Positions 1 to 6,962 of a DNA stretch of 7,388 nt are shown piece by piece. The notes under the pieces are model-generated. The model was given only the letters and a program-made list of their open reading frames with translations. It was not told where the DNA came from and did not search any database. Position 1 is the first letter of the stretch, and every line of letters begins with the position of its first letter. Location: NCBI GenBank assembly GCA_913052275.1, contig CAJXDX010000085.1, forward strand, positions 1 through 7,388. Direction: 5' to 3'. The position numbers and the translations under genes are program-made. This stretch comes from an uncultured Pseudomonadota bacterium. GTDB taxonomy: Bacteria > SAR324 > NAC60-12.

Positions 1-743
1 AATCTGATAACTGGAGAGTGAGCAGAATCCAGTACAGCCTGAACATTTGGATCGTCTCCATTTGCCGCAATCAGACCACTCTTTGGAATGAGACGAAGCA
101 TCAATCGAAATGCTTTTTTGATTTCATCAAGTGAATTGAATATATCAGCGTGGTCAAATTCAAGATTGTTCAGAATTAACTGTTCCGGAAGGTAATGAAA
201 AAATTTTGAGCGCTTGTCAAAAAACGCCGTGTCATATTCATCTCCTTCGGTGATAAAAAAACTACCTTTTCCGTCACGGCAGCTGGTCCCAAAATTTTCT
301 GCAATACCTCCTATCATAAAACCAGGTTTTTTCCCGGCGGTTTCAAAAACCCAGGCAAGCATTGAGGTAGTGGTTGTTTTACCGTGAGTTCCAGTGACAA
401 CCATAGACGTTTTTCCACGAATGAAATGCTCTTTCAGCAATTCAGCCATTGAAATATACGGAATTTTCAGATCAAGTATGGCTTCAACTTCAGGATTCCC
501 TCTTGAAAGAGCATTCCCGATTACAACAAGGTCCGGCAGCGGCTCAAGGTTTTTTGGTGAAAATCCCTTATGTACTGCAACATTATTTTTAGCAAGGAAA
601 TCACTCATAGGAGGATAAACGTTTTCGTCAGAGCCGCTAACAATATGGCCTCGTAATTTCAGCAGCACGGCAAGTGATGCCATGCCTGTTCCGCATATTC
701 CTGTGAAAAAAATAGATTTAATATTTGAATGATTTAATTGCAT
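1..743 (-). CDS. mpl: UDP-N-acetylmuramate:tripeptide ligase Mpl, N-terminal part (cut by left edge)
   Basis: This Mur-family ligase attaches the recycled tripeptide L-Ala-gamma-D-Glu-meso-DAP to UDP-MurNAc in the cytoplasm, an ATP-dependent step of murein recycling. The visible part has 247 codons of a family that usually has about 450, so the C-terminal domain lies outside the window. The N-terminal Rossmann-like domain starts with GICGTGM (residues 15-21), followed by SGSDENVYPPM (36-46). The ATP P-loop is GTHGKTTT (118-125). Residues EGDEYDTAFFDKRSKF (166-181) and LNNLEFDHADIF (191-202) are Mpl-type signatures that separate it from MurC, which joins only L-Ala. The ATG at 743 is chosen because the conserved beta strand begins a few residues later; no Shine-Dalgarno is seen. 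It follows the ThDP gene after 162 bases on the same strand and is probably an unrelated housekeeping gene. The family call is firm. Confidence 0.93.
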   Translation of the reverse strand, partial: MQLNHSNIKSIFFTGICGTGMASLAVLLKLRGHIVSGSDENVYPPMSDFLAKNNVAVHKGFSPKNLEPLPDLVVIGNALSRGNPEVEAILDLKIPYISMAELLKEHFIRGKTSMVVTGTHGKTTTTSMLAWVFETAGKKPGFMIGGIAENFGTSCRDGKGSFFITEGDEYDTAFFDKRSKFFHYLPEQLILNNLEFDHADIFNSLDEIKKAFRLMLRLIPKSGLIAANGDDPNVQAVLDSAHSPVIR

Positions 744-799
744 CAGGCAACAACTTTTAAAGCTTATTCGAAAGACAGGGAGGAATAAAAATCAGCACA

Positions 800-831
800 C
801 AAAGATACAGATAAAACTGCACTCGCAGCAA
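800..831 (-). promoter_or_regulatory. candidate promoter for mpl
   Basis: The 162-base gap between the ThDP gene and mpl (744-905) holds no gene that I can support. On the minus strand it contains TATCTTTG (807-800), which fits the Bacteroidota -7 consensus TAnnTTTG, with a TTG (831-829) 21 bases upstream as a possible -33 element. Read as sigma-70, the same stretch is a poor TTGCTG/TATCTT pair. It would give a leader of roughly 50 bases before the mpl ATG. No convincing terminator was found in the gap, so read-through from the upstream operon is also possible. This is a weak call from short motifs. Confidence 0.3.
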
Positions 832-905
832 TTCAGTTACAGGGTATAAATGAAAAAATTTAAGATTTCCAAAGCAGGTGTGCAAAATCAGTATGATTGA
901 TCTTT

Positions 906-2531
906 TCAGAAGCGATCATCGTAAACCTTATACCCAATTTTACAAGCCAGTAAAGAAAATGTCTGGCGTTCAAATGCACCTTCAAATGCCTCAAACAAAT
1001 CACTTCTGTCAGATACCCATCTTCCTTCTCCTCCCAGGGCCTCTGCCACTTTCGGAAAATTTGTTGGGCCAAAGTCCACACCGAGATTCGGCATTTCTGA
1101 CCTTCGCTGTTTGAGTTCAATCAAGGCCAGTGACTCATCAACGAAAACTACAATAACTAACGGCAATTTCAGATCCCGCAAAGTGGCCAATTCCCCCAAA
1201 ACCATTTCCAGTCCTGCATCACCTGTAAAAGCCACCACAGGACGTTCCGGTGAGGCAATCTGGAAACCCATTGCCAACGGGACCGCACAGCCCATTGTAC
1301 AAAGTCCTGTAGATTGCAGCAATCCGCGAGGTTCATAACACTCCCACAGCTGACTAAGCAAAATCCTGTGTGCCCCGCTGTCTACAGTGGCAACTCCATT
1401 TGCGGGCAGGATCTCCCTTACAGTTTCAATTACTGCACCCGGACCCCATTCATCCTTTCCGGAAAAAATTGATTTCAATTGATTGCGGACATTTATGGGT
1501 TTGTTGCCTTTCCAGAACGGCTTGTGTGAAACCCCTCTGCGAAAAGTTTTCAAACCTTCACCTATGTGTCCCACAAAACTCAAATCTGCCTGGTGCATAT
1601 AATGAGTGTTTGGCACAGCAGTAAATTCAATCACTTTACCTGTCTCACCCCAGGGATTACGCCAGCCTGCACGCATTTCTATCGGATCGTATCCTGCTGC
1701 TATGATTAAATCACTTTCATGCACCAAAGGCAGCAGATGCTGGTCGGCCAGTGGTGAAAGACCGGCGCTTCCAAGAGACAGGGGATTATCTTCCGGAAGT
1801 ATTCCTTTTGCTTTATAGGTTGTGATCAGAGGAATACCGAAATCCATTACGAATTCCTTAACTGCCTCCTCTGCACTTTGATTAAGTACATCAAGTCCTG
1901 CGACCATTATCGGCTGTTTTGCATCTCTCAGCAGTTTTCTGGCGGTTTCCAGGTCTGCTCCATCTGCAGGAACTGCAGGTGATGGAGTACTGCGTACCAG
2001 CAGAGAATTTTCATCAGTAACATCAGCAGCTGGCTGTTCCTTTGAGGCAACACTGATTGGAACATCAACATGTACAGGACCAGGCTGTCCGTCCATCGCA
2101 ATGGAAACTGCTTTGTCAATAACTACATCGACCATGCCGTCCACAACCGTAATGCTGGCTTTCGTAACTGATTTTAAGAGTTCTCCATGATTGAATACCT
2201 GATGAGTGTATGTAAGTTCATCAGATGCATCCACACAACCTGTGAGGAAAATCATCGGGACTCTGTCCTGAAGTGCATTGGTAACAACATTTACAGCATT
2301 AGCAACTCCTGGTCCGAGCGTTGCCAGCAGAACTGCTGGAGCACCATCCGCATGATATCCCCCTTCCGCCATGAAACCGGCACTGTTTTCGTGTTTGGTC
2401 AGAAAAAACTCAATTCCGGAATTTTTCAGTCCTTCCATCAAATCCAGAACTTCTCCTCCGGGAATTCCAAAAGCCCTTCTGCATCCTGCCTGATACAAAC
2501 GTTTCCCAATAATTTCTGCAGAATTACTCAT
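906..2531 (-). CDS. ThDP-dependent enzyme, acetolactate synthase-like family, substrate unknown
   Basis: This 541-residue protein has the three-domain layout of the IlvB/pyruvate decarboxylase superfamily, whose members use thiamine diphosphate to decarboxylate or carboligate 2-oxo acids. The Pyr domain shows FGIPGGEVLD (21-30) and the cofactor-activating Glu48 in KHENSAGFMAEG. The PP domain starts its ThDP/Mg motif at GD437-438 and reaches VDES 27 residues later, so Asp465 takes the place of the usual Asn metal ligand. The NNxxxGM stretch typical of true acetolactate synthase is replaced by VDESLALIELKQ, and no small regulatory subunit gene is adjacent, so a biosynthetic IlvB role is unlikely. 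The ATG at 2531 is preferred over a TTG one codon upstream; it lies 8 bases after the stop of the acyl-CoA dehydrogenase-like gene, which suggests co-transcription. Family sure, reaction not. Confidence 0.85.
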   Translation of the reverse strand: MSNSAEIIGKRLYQAGCRRAFGIPGGEVLDLMEGLKNSGIEFFLTKHENSAGFMAEGGYHADGAPAVLLATLGPGVANAVNVVTNALQDRVPMIFLTGCVDASDELTYTHQVFNHGELLKSVTKASITVVDGMVDVVIDKAVSIAMDGQPGPVHVDVPISVASKEQPAADVTDENSLLVRSTPSPAVPADGADLETARKLLRDAKQPIMVAGLDVLNQSAEEAVKEFVMDFGIPLITTYKAKGILPEDNPLSLGSAGLSPLADQHLLPLVHESDLIIAAGYDPIEMRAGWRNPWGETGKVIEFTAVPNTHYMHQADLSFVGHIGEGLKTFRRGVSHKPFWKGNKPINVRNQLKSIFSGKDEWGPGAVIETVREILPANGVATVDSGAHRILLSQLWECYEPRGLLQSTGLCTMGCAVPLAMGFQIASPERPVVAFTGDAGLEMVLGELATLRDLKLPLVIVVFVDESLALIELKQRRSEMPNLGVDFGPTNFPKVAEALGGEGRWVSDRSDLFEAFEGAFERQTFSLLACKIGYKVYDDRF

Positions 2532-2539
2532 CAATCTGT

Positions 2540-3751
2540 CTAATGTTTTCCTTGTTTAGAATACCCGTCACGAGTCTGCGGCAATTTTCTTTCAAGTAGA
2601 GCAGAAGCCACGACCGTCCTTAAAATCTGTGCAGTTCCGCCGCCTATCGTAAACATGCGTGCGTCTCTTGCCATACGTTCCAGCGGAAAATTTCGTGAAT
2701 ATCCTGATGAACCAAAAATTTGCAATGCGTCATTGGTGACTTTGATGGCCATTTCAGATGCGAATATTTTGGCCTGTGCCGCCTCAAGCATGTCTGGGAA
2801 TCCATTTCCATTCCCACCAGAACTTTCTGAGTTTCCGGCTGCGGCTTTGCGGAGCAGCAGGCGTGCCGCTTCAATCTGAATATGCATATCAGCCAGCATC
2901 CATTGCAATCCTTGAAATTCGCAGATCGGCCTTCCGAACTGGTTTCTTTCCCTGGAAAACTCCAAAGCAAGTTCATATGCTCCGGCAGCAATTCCCATAG
3001 CCACAGTTCCTGCACCGACTCTCTGGCCGTTGTAGGCATTCATCAGACCGGCAAATCCACGTTGCAGGCCTTCAGGCGGAATTAAGGCCATTTCTTCCGA
3101 AATTTCCAAATCCTCGAAAATTATCTGAGTTTCGGGAATACCGCGCAGGCCCATTGCAGGTTCCCTTTTTCCTGTTTTTAAACCCTTTGCCCCCTTCAGG
3201 GCAATAAACCCGGCAATACCCTGAGGCTCATTATTTTCATAAACACGGGCAAAAATAAGATGAAATTTGGAAACTCCTCCGCCGGTTATCCAGTGCTTCA
3301 TGCCATTCAGAATGTATCGGTCTCCTTTATGGTCAGCACGAGTAGTCATCTCTGTGGCGGCACTGCCTGCCTCTGGTTCAGTGATGCAGATGGCTGGCTT
3401 GTCTCCGCTTAAGACGTGTTCTGCAGCTAATTTTTTTTGAACTTCTGTTCCGTACTTCATCACCGCTCCAATTGCACCCATATTGGCTTCAACGACTATA
3501 CGCGCGGTTACTCCGCAGGCTTTGGCTATTTCTTCAATAACTAACAGTGTGTCCAGATACGTCATTCCCTTTCCACCGTATGCTTTCGGAATAGTCATGC
3601 CCATGAATCCCTGATTTGTAAGAAGTTCCACATTTTTCCACGGGTACTTTTCCGTACGATCAACTTCTGAGGCACGCGGGGCGATCTCTTTTTTAGCGAA
3701 CTCACTTGCAGATGCCTGAAGTTGTTTTTGTTTTACAGTTAAATCATACAT
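2540..3751 (-). CDS. acyl-CoA dehydrogenase-fold protein, probable 3-sulfinopropionyl-CoA desulfinase-like (Acd)
   Basis: This 403-residue protein has the full acyl-CoA dehydrogenase fold: an N-terminal helical domain, a middle beta domain with ITEPEAGSAA (123-132) and the FAD-contacting WITGGG (154-159), and a C-terminal helical domain with RNQFGRPI and RDARMFTIGGGTAQILR (362-378). The general base of ordinary dehydrogenases is absent. Gly371 stands at the position of MCAD Glu376, and Gln243 stands before Arg244, where isovaleryl-CoA dehydrogenase has Glu254. Arg84 in ARIVVEANMG and this glutamine match, from memory, Arg84 and Gln246 of the Advenella desulfinase, which splits 3-sulfinopropionyl-CoA to propionyl-CoA and sulfite. 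YPWKNV, QRVGAG and LPQTRDGY also look like that protein. It lies 19 bases after sdhA and 8 before the ThDP gene. The fold is certain. Desulfination is an inference, and a related elimination or an inactive paralogue remains possible. Confidence 0.85.
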   Translation of the reverse strand: MYDLTVKQKQLQASASEFAKKEIAPRASEVDRTEKYPWKNVELLTNQGFMGMTIPKAYGGKGMTYLDTLLVIEEIAKACGVTARIVVEANMGAIGAVMKYGTEVQKKLAAEHVLSGDKPAICITEPEAGSAATEMTTRADHKGDRYILNGMKHWITGGGVSKFHLIFARVYENNEPQGIAGFIALKGAKGLKTGKREPAMGLRGIPETQIIFEDLEISEEMALIPPEGLQRGFAGLMNAYNGQRVGAGTVAMGIAAGAYELALEFSRERNQFGRPICEFQGLQWMLADMHIQIEAARLLLRKAAAGNSESSGGNGNGFPDMLEAAQAKIFASEMAIKVTNDALQIFGSSGYSRNFPLERMARDARMFTIGGGTAQILRTVVASALLERKLPQTRDGYSKQGKH

Positions 3752-3770
3752 GGTCTGTTTTCAAGAAAAA

Positions 3771-5483
3771 TTAAACTGGCTCTGATGTATCAGGCTTCAT
3801 ACGATTCATCATCACTGGACTGAACTGAACTTCTTGATTTTTTCTGATGCAGATATTAGACAGAGGCAGATTATCTTCTTTAGTGGGAAAATCTGAACGG
3901 AAGTGGGAACCACGGCTTTCTTTTCGTAATTTAGCGCTTTCAATAATTAAATCGCACACATCCAGATAATTCAACATACTGAGATATTCCATCCATTCCA
4001 GATGAAAGGCACGGTCGCCCTGAGTCAGGGCAATTGATGATAATTGTTCCCGGATTTCTTTCATTTCCATGTCAGCATTTCCCAGGCTTTCTTCACTGCG
4101 TACCAAACCGGCATTTTCCCACATGATATTTTTCAAACGATCGCGTAAAGAATAAATTGAAGTAGACTGCTTGCGCTTAAATGGTTGAAGGGTTGTTTCA
4201 ATTATTTCACTGATCTGAGAATCTTGAACAGTACCTTCCCGGAATTCGGTCAGGTATTCTGCAATCGTGTCACCAGCAATTCCTCCAAACACAGTTGATT
4301 CAACCACTCCATTACCTCCAAGTCGGTTAGCACCATGCACTCCTGCGGCATCTTCACCTGCAGCAAACAATCCTTCCAAATCAGTACGACAATCCTGATC
4401 AATACGTAATCCTCCCATTATGAAATGTGCGGTAGGTGAAACTACAACCGGAGCATTTGGCAAATCATATCCCACATCTCGGCATCGCAGGCTCATTCCA
4501 CGAAAGTTTTTCATAATAAAATCTGCTCCCAGATGAGACGCGTCGAGATATATTCCTCCTTCAGGAGTACCGCGACCAGCCATTATTTCCATGAAGCTAC
4601 TACGTGATACCACGTCACGTGTGGCCCTTTCTTCCCGTGGATCGTAGTGGTGCATATACCGCTCTCCCTTACCGTTAAATAAGTATGCACCGGCACCTCG
4701 CAGGCCCTCTTCGAGGACAGTCCCTGAAATCATGCTGTTACCTGCAAGTAATCCTGTTGGATGGAATTGGACCATTTCCATGTCAATCATTGTAGTACCT
4801 GCGCGAAAGCCCATTGCAATTCCGTCACAGGTTTTGTCGTGACAAGGTGCAGTAATTTTGTACATGGTAGGTCCTCCGCCTGTTGCCAAAAGCACTGCAC
4901 GGGCCTCAACAACTATAAATTCACCACGCCGCAAATCTATCAACAAGGCACCTGAAACCTTTTGACCGGTACGGTCAAATAATAAATCAACCCCCCGCAT
5001 TTCTTCACCGATAATGACGTTATCCATTGCGGCCACTTGTTCAGACAAACGGTTAATGATTTCAATACCGGTTAAATCACCTTTGTGAACAGTACGGTCA
5101 AAAGACTGACCGGCAAAAGGTTTTTGATGTACGGTGCCATCAGGGTTGCGATCAAAAAAACATCCTGCTCGGTTTTCCAGTTCCAGTACACGCTCTGGAG
5201 CTTCACAAACCATTTTCCAGGCCAGGTCCTGATTGTTAAGCCATTGCCCCCCGTTTATTGTATCAAGAAAATGGGCTTCCAATGAGTCGCTCTTGTCTAT
5301 CACGGCGTTATAACCACCCTGGACCATTCGTGTGCATCCGGATTTGCCAAAAAGACCGCGTACCGCTAAAAATACCTCAGGCTGGGGCTTGTGATCCATC
5401 AGGTGCAAAACAGCACAAAGACCAGCACCTCCAGAACCAAGGATCAAAACATCGGTTTGAAGATGTTGCCATGTATTGTTCAT
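3771..5483 (-). CDS. sdhA: succinate dehydrogenase/fumarate reductase flavoprotein subunit
   Basis: This is the FAD subunit of a complex II-type enzyme that interconverts succinate and fumarate on the cytoplasmic side of the membrane. The 570 residues are near the usual length (E. coli SdhA 588). GSGGAG (16-21) is the dinucleotide-binding loop. The active-site residues of the family are all present: His241 in QFHPTG, Arg289 in TRDVVSR, His353 in PTAHFIMGG and Arg387 in HGANRLGGN. RKESRGSHFRSDFP near the C-terminus is also typical. The odd point is GKSGCTRMVQGG (46-57): Cys50 replaces the histidine that binds FAD covalently in canonical SdhA, so FAD is probably held non-covalently, as in TfrA-like proteins. 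The gene starts 9 bases after the second membrane anchor. Another C4 or substituted dicarboxylate is a possible substrate. The direction, oxidation or reduction, cannot be read from the sequence. Confidence 0.93.
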   Translation of the reverse strand: MNNTWQHLQTDVLILGSGGAGLCAVLHLMDHKPQPEVFLAVRGLFGKSGCTRMVQGGYNAVIDKSDSLEAHFLDTINGGQWLNNQDLAWKMVCEAPERVLELENRAGCFFDRNPDGTVHQKPFAGQSFDRTVHKGDLTGIEIINRLSEQVAAMDNVIIGEEMRGVDLLFDRTGQKVSGALLIDLRRGEFIVVEARAVLLATGGGPTMYKITAPCHDKTCDGIAMGFRAGTTMIDMEMVQFHPTGLLAGNSMISGTVLEEGLRGAGAYLFNGKGERYMHHYDPREERATRDVVSRSSFMEIMAGRGTPEGGIYLDASHLGADFIMKNFRGMSLRCRDVGYDLPNAPVVVSPTAHFIMGGLRIDQDCRTDLEGLFAAGEDAAGVHGANRLGGNGVVESTVFGGIAGDTIAEYLTEFREGTVQDSQISEIIETTLQPFKRKQSTSIYSLRDRLKNIMWENAGLVRSEESLGNADMEMKEIREQLSSIALTQGDRAFHLEWMEYLSMLNYLDVCDLIIESAKLRKESRGSHFRSDFPTKEDNLPLSNICIRKNQEVQFSPVMMNRMKPDTSEPV

Positions 5484-5492
5484 TATTTCTGC

Positions 5493-5882
5493 TTAATGTG
5501 CTGGAACCAGAATCTGCGGAACAAACAGAAAGGAAGCTGAAATTAATACCACAGTGCAACCTGTTAATGCCAAACCGAAAAGTAATTTCTGATGTCCAGC
5601 CAGATTGAAGCAGTCAAGTGCTATGATCCGTAATCCATTGAACATGTGAAATGCGACAGTCAACACGAGCATAAATTCAGCAAATTTGAAAAAAGGTGAA
5701 GTGTACAAGTTCATTTCCTGATCAAACATTTGCTGTCCCAGTTGTGAACTGTGGATGGAGATAAAGTGAGGAAATAGATAAATTGCGAGGGCCACTCCTG
5801 TCAATCGATGTAACAGCCATGAAATGTTTCCAACGCTTACCTGGGATAAAAACGAGCGCTGAAAATTCACTAACCAGCTCAT
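5493..5882 (-). CDS. sdhC: succinate dehydrogenase cytochrome b membrane subunit (SdhC-type)
   Basis: This 129-residue protein anchors the SDH complex in the inner membrane and passes electrons to quinone. It has three predicted transmembrane segments (about 22-44, 67-89 and 100-122). SWLLHRLTG (21-29) is the SdhC quinone-site motif, with Ser21 and Arg26 matching E. coli Ser27 and Arg31. His79 in FHMFNGLR is the expected heme b ligand, and His39 in LFPHF is a second candidate. The ATG at 5882 is chosen because it overlaps the preceding stop in ATGA, which implies translational coupling; an open reading frame continues 26 codons further up but would run deep into the preceding gene. The sdhA start follows after 9 bases. 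Which anchor deserves the name SdhC and which SdhD is by motif only. Confidence 0.85.
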   Translation of the reverse strand: MSWLVNFQRSFLSQVSVGNISWLLHRLTGVALAIYLFPHFISIHSSQLGQQMFDQEMNLYTSPFFKFAEFMLVLTVAFHMFNGLRIIALDCFNLAGHQKLLFGLALTGCTVVLISASFLFVPQILVPAH

Positions 5883-6250
5883 GGTACTATACCAAATAAG
5901 GGCTTTAACCCGTAATAACCATAGATCGTCAAAACGATTCCGCCAATCCAAAACAACCACCCTGTCAGCCGTTGTAGAGATGGAGAAGGGTTATAATCCA
6001 TGAAAATACTCCAGAGACCATTAAAAGCGTGGTATATCACTGCCGGAATAAACAGTATGTAATAAATAAACCAGAAATTCCCTTCCTGCAAACGTACGGT
6101 GATTGTCTGCCAATTCAAATCTCCCTGGTTGACTACATTAACTGTCCAGAGATGAACTACCATTGCATACGCAAGGAAAATCCCGCTTACACGCTGCATC
6201 AGCCAGCTAAACATTCCTCGTTTTTGAATCAAATATTGAGTCTTGTTCAT
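5879..6250 (-). CDS. sdhD: succinate dehydrogenase membrane anchor (SdhD-like)
   Basis: This 123-residue protein has three hydrophobic segments (about 14-38, 59-84 and 97-115) and is the second membrane anchor of the complex. FSWLMQRVSG (14-23) keeps the Ser and Arg of the quinone-site motif but has Gln where SdhC has the His of HR, which favours an SdhD-type label. His33 in VVHLW and His74 in YHAFNGLWSIFMD are candidate heme b ligands. The HxFNGL pattern is shared with the next gene, so the two anchors look like paralogues. The start overlaps the fumarase beta stop by 4 bases (ATGA), and its own stop overlaps the next start in the same way. The family call is good; the C/D assignment is tentative. 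Confidence 0.8.
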   Translation of the reverse strand: MNKTQYLIQKRGMFSWLMQRVSGIFLAYAMVVHLWTVNVVNQGDLNWQTITVRLQEGNFWFIYYILFIPAVIYHAFNGLWSIFMDYNPSPSLQRLTGWLFWIGGIVLTIYGYYGLKPLFGIVP

Positions 6251-6936
6251 ATAACTTCATGATCACGATCCATCTCTTCCCCGTATCTACTAAGCACCGG
6301 TTGAGGAAGTTTTCCATATAAATTTTTAAGGTTTTTATTTACCTGCTGATTGCACAATTCAAATAAACTGTTACCTTGATTATCACTTTCTACAATAAAC
6401 GGCCCCATTTTTTCCACTTCCAGAACCCAGACTGCCTGTGCCACTCCCAGTTCTTCAAGCCAGTATGCATCATGTACCTTTTTAATCGAGCTTCCGTAAG
6501 TGGCTCCTAAACCATAACCGACAGTCGTAAAATACAAAGCACCTGCAGGTACAAAAAGTTTTCTATAGTCATCGGATGTCATCCCTGCTTTTCCAATGAT
6601 GATTTTACAATTTGTTTTTTTAAAAAATTCCTTCATCCATTTGCCAAAGCGGAACGAAGCAGTACCAGTGATGGCTTTGACGACATAACCATTTTCGCCG
6701 GCTGTTGCGGCAGGTGAACAATGGAAATTAACATTGGTAATTTCAGAAATGGGAACGGGTAGTTCCAGGCCTTGTTCAATCAATCTTTTATACATGCCTT
6801 CCCTTCCGGTAAAGATAATTCCGCTCAAATAAACCAGGTCCCCTAACTGTAACTGAATCAGATCATCTGTTTTTACAGGACAGCTCAGATGCACTTCTCG
6901 CATCTCTAATTTATTGATGTCTATAGTATTTTTCAT
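6247..6936 (-). CDS. class I fumarate hydratase, beta (C-terminal) subunit
   Basis: This is the swivelling-domain subunit of the two-subunit, iron-sulfur class I fumarase/L-tartrate dehydratase family, which hydrates fumarate to L-malate together with the alpha subunit encoded just upstream. It has 229 residues, as expected. GDLVYLSG (32-39) opens the domain, Arg45 lies in GREGMYKRL, Arg96 in GTASFRFGKW and Lys116 in GKAGM; these match basic substrate-binding positions of the family. The usual RDxxH motif reads REGMY (45-49), so it may belong to a divergent subfamily. Class I fumarases can be promiscuous (mesaconase), and tartrate dehydratase is related, so the substrate is not fixed by sequence. 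It starts 26 bases after the alpha stop, and its stop overlaps the next start by 4 bases. Confidence 0.88.
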   Translation of the reverse strand: MKNTIDINKLEMREVHLSCPVKTDDLIQLQLGDLVYLSGIIFTGREGMYKRLIEQGLELPVPISEITNVNFHCSPAATAGENGYVVKAITGTASFRFGKWMKEFFKKTNCKIIIGKAGMTSDDYRKLFVPAGALYFTTVGYGLGATYGSSIKKVHDAYWLEELGVAQAVWVLEVEKMGPFIVESDNQGNSLFELCNQQVNKNLKNLYGKLPQPVLSRYGEEMDRDHEVI

Positions 6937-6962
6937 GACTTAAGCAAGAATATTTTTTAATA

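Noticed and set aside
811..838. Possible terminator: CTGC/GCAG stem followed by TTTT on the minus strand
   Set aside because: The stem is only 4 base pairs, or an alternative 5-pair AACTG/CAGTT, which is too weak, and it overlaps the candidate mpl promoter.
860..1120. 86-codon open frame on the minus strand overlapping the end of the ThDP gene
   Set aside because: It lies mostly inside the ThDP coding region in another frame, and its product shows no recognisable domain.
906..2531. Annotation as biosynthetic acetolactate synthase IlvB
   Set aside because: The NN-xxGMVxQWQ signature is missing and no regulatory subunit or other branched-chain amino acid gene is nearby.
2532..2534. TTG start one codon upstream of the ThDP gene ATG
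   Set aside because: The adjacent ATG at 2531 is the stronger start, and the difference is a single residue.
2187..2543. 118-codon open frame on the plus strand opposite the ThDP gene
   Set aside because: It is antisense to a well-supported gene, has no family-like motifs and no supporting context.
5258..5608. 116-codon open frame on the plus strand opposite sdhA and the SdhC-type anchor
   Set aside because: It spans the junction of two supported genes on the other strand, and its translation looks random.
5883..5960. A 26-codon N-terminal extension of the SdhC-type anchor starting at 5960
   Set aside because: It would overlap the preceding gene by 82 bases and adds a charged stretch not expected in the family. 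The ATG at 5882 in the ATGA overlap fits better.
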